Below are positions 58,722 to 64,000 of a DNA stretch of 64,000 nucleotides, one piece after another. This DNA is from CAYFYJ01 sp964347415 (GTDB taxonomy: Archaea > Aenigmatarchaeota > Aenigmatarchaeia > CG10238-14), in contig CAYFYJ010000022.1 in NCBI GenBank assembly GCA_964347415.1, positions 89,899 to 153,898 of the forward strand. Direction: 5' to 3'. The notes below the pieces were generated by a model, which was not told the DNA's origin, made no database searches, and worked only from the letters and a program-made list of their open reading frames with translations. A program made the position numbers and the translations under genes. Each line of letters begins with the position of its first letter. Within the stretch, counting starts at the first letter, position 1.

Positions 58722-61574
58722 TCATCTTCTCTTTTTTACAAGCCCAACTGTAGTGAGTCCAAACATTCCCGCTAAGACAAACGGCACTCCATCATGTTTA
58801 TCCTTTCCTTTATCCTTGCCAATCCTTTTACCAGGTATGTCCAAATTTAGTTTCTTGTTTTTACCATTATGTTTGGTTTTTATTTCCATCGTTACATGGG
58901 GTGGTGGGCTCTGCAAATCTACAACATTGAATATTACAGTCTTGGTCTCACCAGAGACAAACACTTGAGTACATTCTCCCTCTACAACCACATAACCTTC
59001 AGGCACATAAACGCAAACATCAACACTCCAATCGCTGTCGCTGGTAAAGATGAAAGGATAGAGTTCTTGTTCAGATTCCCATATCGTGTATTGTGGATAA
59101 ATGACTTCTAGAATTGAACCAGTGATCACTGTCTTTGAACCGGCTTTAAAGTCAGTCGTTCCATCATTTTTGATAACCTTTATGATTTGGAAGTCTTTGA
59201 AAGCTAGGTCAACGACACCGTCTTCATCTGTATCCACGAAATCATTTTCAGATTTTGGTTTACCGGTATAAACTACTTTGCCTGTTCCCTCGTCAACGTA
59301 TTTGACGATAACCAGATAATCGCCAGTAGTTCCCTCGCCAGCAATGCATCTACCATCGCTTCCAGTAACACACGTTCCAACTACACTCGGATAGTTTTCA
59401 AAAATATCAGGATAATCTGTACCATCAGGATTCTTTGTGTATAAAGCTTGGAAATCAGGCTCGTTTCTATCAAAAACCTTTACTAAACCCCCTTCTAATG
59501 GCAATTTACAACTCCCTGCTCCACCGCAAGTCGTCTTCGGTCTATCAATTATATGCAATTCAACAAAGTTTTCGTCACCTACAGGACAGCCTTGGTATTC
59601 TATCTTCCCGAACGTGTATGGGCAGATATCCTCTTCATCGATCAACCCATCATAATCTGAATCTACTATAACCATATCTATGATTTGGTATTTGTCCGAA
59701 CTCAAAGATACGTCGATTGTCCCAGTGTTTAAACCCCTTTCTGCTGTTACTGTAAATTCATCACCAGTACCCATTCCAGTCGCATATCCCCAAACAGCTT
59801 TGATATCAACAAGACCATTCGAGTCAGAAACACCTTCTTTTAACAAAGATCCTCCCTTTTCAAACAATTTCACAGTAACGCCTTCAACTGGGATACCATC
59901 ACCTTGAGTCTCGAAGGTGAATGTCCTAGAAACATTACTGGTGCCAAACACATACAAAGTGGCTACACCACTAGTATCACGTTCTTCTTGAGTCATTTCA
60001 TCAACACTTCTATCCCAATTTATTATCAAGACACGTAGAGAATTGAATTCTTCTAGTTCTTCTACCACAGAGTCATAAACCTCGGTGATAGAGGAATCAT
60101 GGACGTACATACTCTCGACAGTGGCTGGCGAATCGAATATTTTAATGGCTGCATTATCATAGGCCCGTTGTTCATCTAGAGAACAATTGTAGACATTGGC
60201 TATTGAATTACCCTTAGCGAACAAACCACCACCAATAACACTGTTCGATATTTCTGTTTCCGTGTACCCACCGATAAAGAATTCTTTAATTTTGGAGTTT
60301 GAAATTGTATCATTCTTCTCAGGTATGACCCCACGACCAATACTTAAGACGTTTGTAATACTGGAACCGGAGATGTCTACTGTATCTGCCTCATCGAACG
60401 CTGTCATATAGAGGTTGGAAAGAGTTGAGTTCCTTACCTTTATGTTTAATGAGGAGCCGAACCTCCCTGATTCGAATGCAGACCATCCATTTACTTGTGT
60501 TTCTATTAATGTTATGTTGGCAAATCGAGAAGTATACTGTTCCCAGATACTACCGTTAATTGAAATCAAACTAGTATCCCACGTGTTAAAGTCAATGAAA
60601 TAACCTGGATCAAGATTTTCTACTGACACATTGGTATCTCCATATGTTAACCAGCGCAATTCCACTGTTTCAACAGTTGAATTCACAACTGTCATCCATC
60701 CATCCACTTCTACAGATGGTTCCATAGACAAAGAATAGAATGTCGAATCTTCCAGTGTCGCGCGTATATCATCTCCAAAATAGAATTGCCAATTATCTAT
60801 TTGTGTGTTCAGGAGGGTTATGTTCGGAGCATCAACATCGATCAACACTGCGTTACTGTAATAACTCCAATCCCCTAAAAGACCAGGGGCTATATTCTGT
60901 ATAGAAACACTACCAGAACCTGAAAGGGTGAATATCATCATCCTATAAACTGTCGAATCTCTTATAGTACTGTTCATCCCTTCATAACCTTGAAAAATAT
61001 GTATGTCTGAGGATGAAATATCCATGTTAGTTTCATGGCCGTTCAATATGTAAAACTCAGACTCGTCAACGAACAAATCCGATGCTGCCTGATCTCTTAG
61101 CACGCGTATCGTTGAGTTTGTAATGTTCACGAACGGGAAATAAGGATCATCTTCTGGGTATGGATCAGATGAACGAAGGAATGTCTGTGACTCATTCATA
61201 AAAGAGGCTTCCATCTGTATTTCGAAATCGTCCCGAAACCAATTTGTGTGTATGTAGTTTGAAGTTATGTTCGAGTTTATGATCTGAAGGTGAGGACGAC
61301 CACCAGATGGATTACGAAGATTCAAACCATGTTGATAATTTTGTTTTTGTACGAATTCCAAATTTGCATTGTTCAAGTAGAGCGTTGCATTATCTTCAAC
61401 GTAAATACTCCCGTTTATTTGAAAATCTTGATCAATTATTGTATATACCGTGTTACCGTTTATGATGAGGTCTCCTTGGTATATCGCATCTACTGAGACA
61501 ATTTGAATTAAACCCAATGAAAACATTACAACAAGCAATAGAATTATTCTTTCATTCATCCCGAACACCCCCAC
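58722..61574 (-). CDS. large surface protein: beta-helix, carboxypeptidase-like and Ca-type domains
   Basis: 950 residues. Signal peptide (about 8-29), a repeat-rich right-handed beta-helix-like region of about 450 residues (many NSTI, DSTF, INSN turns), a small Ig-like domain with VEGVTVKLFEKGGSLLKEGVSDSNG, a TSP3-like Ca site DSDYDGLIDEEDICPYTFG, another small Ig-like domain, and a C-terminal helix VPFVLAGMFGLTTVGLVKKRR. The last resembles sortase-type C-terminal anchors without a clear motif. Surface adhesion or shell is plausible. Confidence 0.72.
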   Translation of the reverse strand: MGVFGMNERIILLLVVMFSLGLIQIVSVDAIYQGDLIINGNTVYTIIDQDFQINGSIYVEDNATLYLNNANLEFVQKQNYQHGLNLRNPSGGRPHLQIINSNITSNYIHTNWFRDDFEIQMEASFMNESQTFLRSSDPYPEDDPYFPFVNITNSTIRVLRDQAASDLFVDESEFYILNGHETNMDISSSDIHIFQGYEGMNSTIRDSTVYRMMIFTLSGSGSVSIQNIAPGLLGDWSYYSNAVLIDVDAPNITLLNTQIDNWQFYFGDDIRATLEDSTFYSLSMEPSVEVDGWMTVVNSTVETVELRWLTYGDTNVSVENLDPGYFIDFNTWDTSLISINGSIWEQYTSRFANITLIETQVNGWSAFESGRFGSSLNIKVRNSTLSNLYMTAFDEADTVDISGSSITNVLSIGRGVIPEKNDTISNSKIKEFFIGGYTETEISNSVIGGGLFAKGNSIANVYNCSLDEQRAYDNAAIKIFDSPATVESMYVHDSSITEVYDSVVEELEEFNSLRVLIINWDRSVDEMTQEERDTSGVATLYVFGTSNVSRTFTFETQGDGIPVEGVTVKLFEKGGSLLKEGVSDSNGLVDIKAVWGYATGMGTGDEFTVTAERGLNTGTIDVSLSSDKYQIIDMVIVDSDYDGLIDEEDICPYTFGKIEYQGCPVGDENFVELHIIDRPKTTCGGAGSCKLPLEGGLVKVFDRNEPDFQALYTKNPDGTDYPDIFENYPSVVGTCVTGSDGRCIAGEGTTGDYLVIVKYVDEGTGKVVYTGKPKSENDFVDTDEDGVVDLAFKDFQIIKVIKNDGTTDFKAGSKTVITGSILEVIYPQYTIWESEQELYPFIFTSDSDWSVDVCVYVPEGYVVVEGECTQVFVSGETKTVIFNVVDLQSPPPHVTMEIKTKHNGKNKKLNLDIPGKRIGKDKGKDKHDGVPFVLAGMFGLTTVGLVKKRR

Positions 61575-61731
61575 TGAGATATTTATTGGATTTAAAGATT
61601 TAAAAAGATGTCCTAGACAAAATTTATAAATTTTTCATAATTACTCGCTATAATTTTCAAAATCGACCATTCCTTTTAAATATTACTCAATGCTAATTAT
61701 AATTATTGTTAAACAATAGTAGTGACTATTT

Positions 61732-61968
61732 TTGATGAACGACAATGGTGAACGAATAAAGAAAGAAACTATCTTAATCCTGGAAAGGCATCCTGAAGGT
61801 TTAACTATACAAGATCTATCCGAGATGATCGGCGTACACAGACAGACTATCACAAAGTACATTGTGTGGCTGGAAGGGGCCAAAATCATTCATAGGAGAA
61901 GGGTTGGTTCTGCTACTCTACATTATCTGAAAAAACACTTTGAGGATTTTGGGGCTGGTGAGGAATGA
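61732..61968 (+). CDS. small winged-helix regulator
   Basis: 78 residues: ILERHPEGLTIQDLSEMIGVHRQTITKYIVWLEGAKIIHRRRVGSATLHYL is a full winged helix. Its stop overlaps the next start (ATGA), so it is made with the giant surface protein and may regulate it. Start may be ATG 61732 or 61735. Confidence 0.8.
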   Translation: MMNDNGERIKKETILILERHPEGLTIQDLSEMIGVHRQTITKYIVWLEGAKIIHRRRVGSATLHYLKKHFEDFGAGEE

Positions 61969-64000
61969 AAGAGGGATTAAAATTTAAGATGAGAAAGAAA
62001 TCTCTGATAAAGCTGAGTTTTACGCTTATAATCCTTTCTGGAATGATATTTTCCTTGTTCTATTTTATATCGACTGGGATTTCCATAAAGGTTGATATTC
62101 CTGGTCCAAAACTGATTGCGTATGATTCTGTAGTATTGAACGGCGTTTGGTCTAAGAAAGTGACAGTTTACAGTAATGAAGATGAAATATATTACAATGT
62201 TCCTGTTTCTATCGATATAACAGAGAATTTGGTTGATGTTGAACTTCACAGGTACTTAACTCTTGGTTTGATGAAGAAAATATCAGATGATCCAGCATAT
62301 GACTTTAAAGTCATGGATACGAACGGCAATGGTTTGAGTGATAGGGTTTCTTGGGTTGTCCCAGAGTTATCAGAAGTTAGTTTTTCTGTGGAGGGAAAAA
62401 TTACTGAAACTATACCAGAGATTACAACGACAACTTCGACTACAACAACTATAATGACCACCACCCAGACGGGAGTTATAACCACTTCAACTCCTTTTGA
62501 GGAACTATTGGAAACAACAACAGTCGCTGAAGAGCAAGAATATGAACCAACTAAAATATTAAACCCTGATGAATGGGAACAAGAGGTAGAAAAATCAGGA
62601 TCTAAGGCATCTGTTGACAGTTCCTACAAGGTGGGTCTCTTCTGGATTAAAAAAATGAGTACAGCAAGTATAGAAAAAGACGACATAGAAGTAAAATTCG
62701 AGGATTTCAAGGAAGAAGATGCTGACTGGAATCGGGTAGTAGAAGTTACTGAAGATGTTGACAGGGAGAAATTGAATGAATTCCTGTACAGAAACAGCGT
62801 CTCGTTAAAGGATTTTGTCTGGATAGAACCAAATGGTTTCCTTCAAGAGGGAGAATATAAGGGAGAAATAATTCTTCCTTCAACCTATAAGACTGTTTTT
62901 GTGTGTGAAGGTACAGAAGAGAATCCTGATTGTTTTGTTATCCAAGAATGCGGAGAAACTCCTTGCTTTGAAATAGATAATGGGAAAACTGTCATCTCAC
63001 TTAATCATTTCTCAGGAGCTGGTGGAGCGGACTTAACTATCATCAATGTTCAGAGCTATCCAACACTTAATGGAAACTGGACTGTTAGTTTTAACACAAC
63101 TGGAACTGCCAATTTGACTATTACAGCTGTTGATGGCACTCAATTCGATGGGGATCTGGAATTTCTGGAGTTGAAATGTGGAGATAATATTTTAACGACT
63201 GAGCTCATTGATGGTATGATTTTTGTTGAAAACTATTATTGCGATGAGATTGGGTATGAAACTTCTAGAGTAGTGACACCCTTTAAACATACTTTGAAGT
63301 TTGTCTTTGGGGATGACGTTGAATACGCATATAATCAAGTATCTCTGTTTACGTTCTATGACACTTTTGAGGATGGCAGCGCGTTCGCTAATTTTACACA
63401 AAACCCAGGGCCAGAATGGGTAAACTCAAATGAAGCCGATTGTGATGCAGCAGAAGGAACTTGTCAATTCGGCACATACTGTGCATGTATAGAGAACGGA
63501 GACCCAGACTATTTGGAATTGACCAATTCTATAGACCTGTCTTCTGGATATGTTGATTGTTGGTTGTACTGGTGGGAAAGGATCGACAACGATTTCGACG
63601 CTAATAAAGATTATTGGTATGTTGATGTCTGGACCAGTGGGGATACTTGGCAAAACATAATTACCAATGATACAGGTGATGATACTTGGCGTGAGAGAAG
63701 TTACAACATAACTGCTGGCGTCGGTTTGCTCGATGACTTTCAATTCAGGTTTGGTGCGACTAATGGCAACAACGAAATAGTTCTCCTGGATGAAATAAAC
63801 ATAACATGTTGGTATATGCCGCCTTGGTATAGTAACAACGTGACCTCCTACCCGAACGGTACTGTATACGACCCGAACAAGAACTATGGATTCCAGATAA
63901 ACTGGACTGATGACATTGGTTTTAACGCTGCAACATTCTGGACAGATTTAAACTTTACAGGTGGAGCAAATTTCACAACAACCAACGATTCTGCTGGTGG
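61965..64000 (+). CDS. giant surface protein (partial, runs off the window)
   Basis: At least 678 residues, open to the window edge. One N-terminal helix (about 16-38), a beta domain, a Thr-rich span (about 145-170), another domain with a Cys pair (CEGTEENPDCFVIQECGETPC), then repeated beta-rich units with CARDB/Ig-like features (TLNGNWTVSFNTTGTANLTI) and a lectin-like jelly-roll unit (FEDGSAFANFTQ...LLDEINITCW). N-glycosylation sites are frequent (NITC, NTTG, NFTG). Likely S-layer or adhesin. Confidence 0.82.
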   Translation, partial: MKEGLKFKMRKKSLIKLSFTLIILSGMIFSLFYFISTGISIKVDIPGPKLIAYDSVVLNGVWSKKVTVYSNEDEIYYNVPVSIDITENLVDVELHRYLTLGLMKKISDDPAYDFKVMDTNGNGLSDRVSWVVPELSEVSFSVEGKITETIPEITTTTSTTTTIMTTTQTGVITTSTPFEELLETTTVAEEQEYEPTKILNPDEWEQEVEKSGSKASVDSSYKVGLFWIKKMSTASIEKDDIEVKFEDFKEEDADWNRVVEVTEDVDREKLNEFLYRNSVSLKDFVWIEPNGFLQEGEYKGEIILPSTYKTVFVCEGTEENPDCFVIQECGETPCFEIDNGKTVISLNHFSGAGGADLTIINVQSYPTLNGNWTVSFNTTGTANLTITAVDGTQFDGDLEFLELKCGDNILTTELIDGMIFVENYYCDEIGYETSRVVTPFKHTLKFVFGDDVEYAYNQVSLFTFYDTFEDGSAFANFTQNPGPEWVNSNEADCDAAEGTCQFGTYCACIENGDPDYLELTNSIDLSSGYVDCWLYWWERIDNDFDANKDYWYVDVWTSGDTWQNIITNDTGDDTWRERSYNITAGVGLLDDFQFRFGATNGNNEIVLLDEINITCWYMPPWYSNNVTSYPNGTVYDPNKNYGFQINWTDDIGFNAATFWTDLNFTGGANFTTTNDSAG

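Overview
The window is AT-rich archaeal chromosome. The evidence is ribosomal proteins L37e and S8e, an Lsm/Sm protein, a 55-residue histone-fold protein, two tRNA genes with introns at the canonical 37/38 site, TATA-type promoters, a tRNA methylthiotransferase of the archaeal MiaB class, class III (type IV pilin) signal peptides and a pilus ATPase with two platform proteins. Many very small zinc-binding and very basic proteins are compatible with a DPANN-type lineage, but the lineage is an inference and no taxonomic marker was compared.

Layout. 1-4.7 kb: copper/thiol handling genes (SafE-like membrane protein fused to cupredoxin and HMA domains, a Cys-rich secreted protein, a CopZ-like chaperone, a broken copper P-type ATPase, a thioredoxin-like protein). 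4.9-9.6 kb: a cysteine island. A protein that looks like a free-serine kinase (SerK/ParB fold) fused to a cysteine synthase/cystathionine beta-synthase is followed by a cystathionine lyase/synthase, intron-containing tRNA-Cys, a Nudix protein and CysS. 9.7-12.2 kb: a frameshifted HAD-like gene, an AlkD-like protein and a Thr-rich surface protein. 12.2-17.9 kb: a seven-gene minus-strand operon with a PadR regulator, two ABC export systems and a CARDB-like surface protein, headed by a palindromic operator. 18-23.1 kb: histone, zinc-ribbon proteins, Nudix proteins, CutA, three tRNAs, L37e, Lsm and S8e. 23.2-39.3 kb: a large metal/thiol-redox island containing intact CopA, TRASH and YHS proteins, three further CcdA-like membrane electron carriers (two in fused proteins), several thioredoxin-fold proteins (one with three tandem domains), three tandem DUF1573 proteins, recurring Cys-rich modules and two metal/redox-type repressors (PadR-TRASH, and BlaI next to an HELAH metallopeptidase). 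39.3-47.9 kb: glycosyltransferase, small zinc proteins, TatD, two radical-SAM enzymes and a DMT transporter. 47.9-64 kb: type IV pilus machinery, minor pilins, a VWA adhesin-like protein and very large surface proteins; the last runs off the window.

How it fits together. In the 26-38 kb island I read a shared 15-bp operator, TTACA-N5-TGTAA, at four sites: before the BlaI gene, on both sides of the divergent 33.2/33.4 kb promoter, and before the 27.2 kb membrane gene. A second operator, ATATCA-N5-TGAYAT, sits before the PadR-TRASH gene and before a TRASH gene. This ties much of the island into two regulons. The inferred job is moving reducing equivalents across the membrane (CcdA proteins to extracytoplasmic thioredoxins and Cys-rich proteins) together with copper or other soft-metal detoxification. 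The recurrent CC-x2-PPC-x2-C module and the C-terminal LPxMVGGC motif are the parts I cannot assign to a known family.

Caveat: four genes carry single lesions (three one-base frameshifts in short repeats or homopolymers and one nonsense codon). Some may be assembly errors; the broken CopA also has an altered catalytic motif, which favours true decay there.
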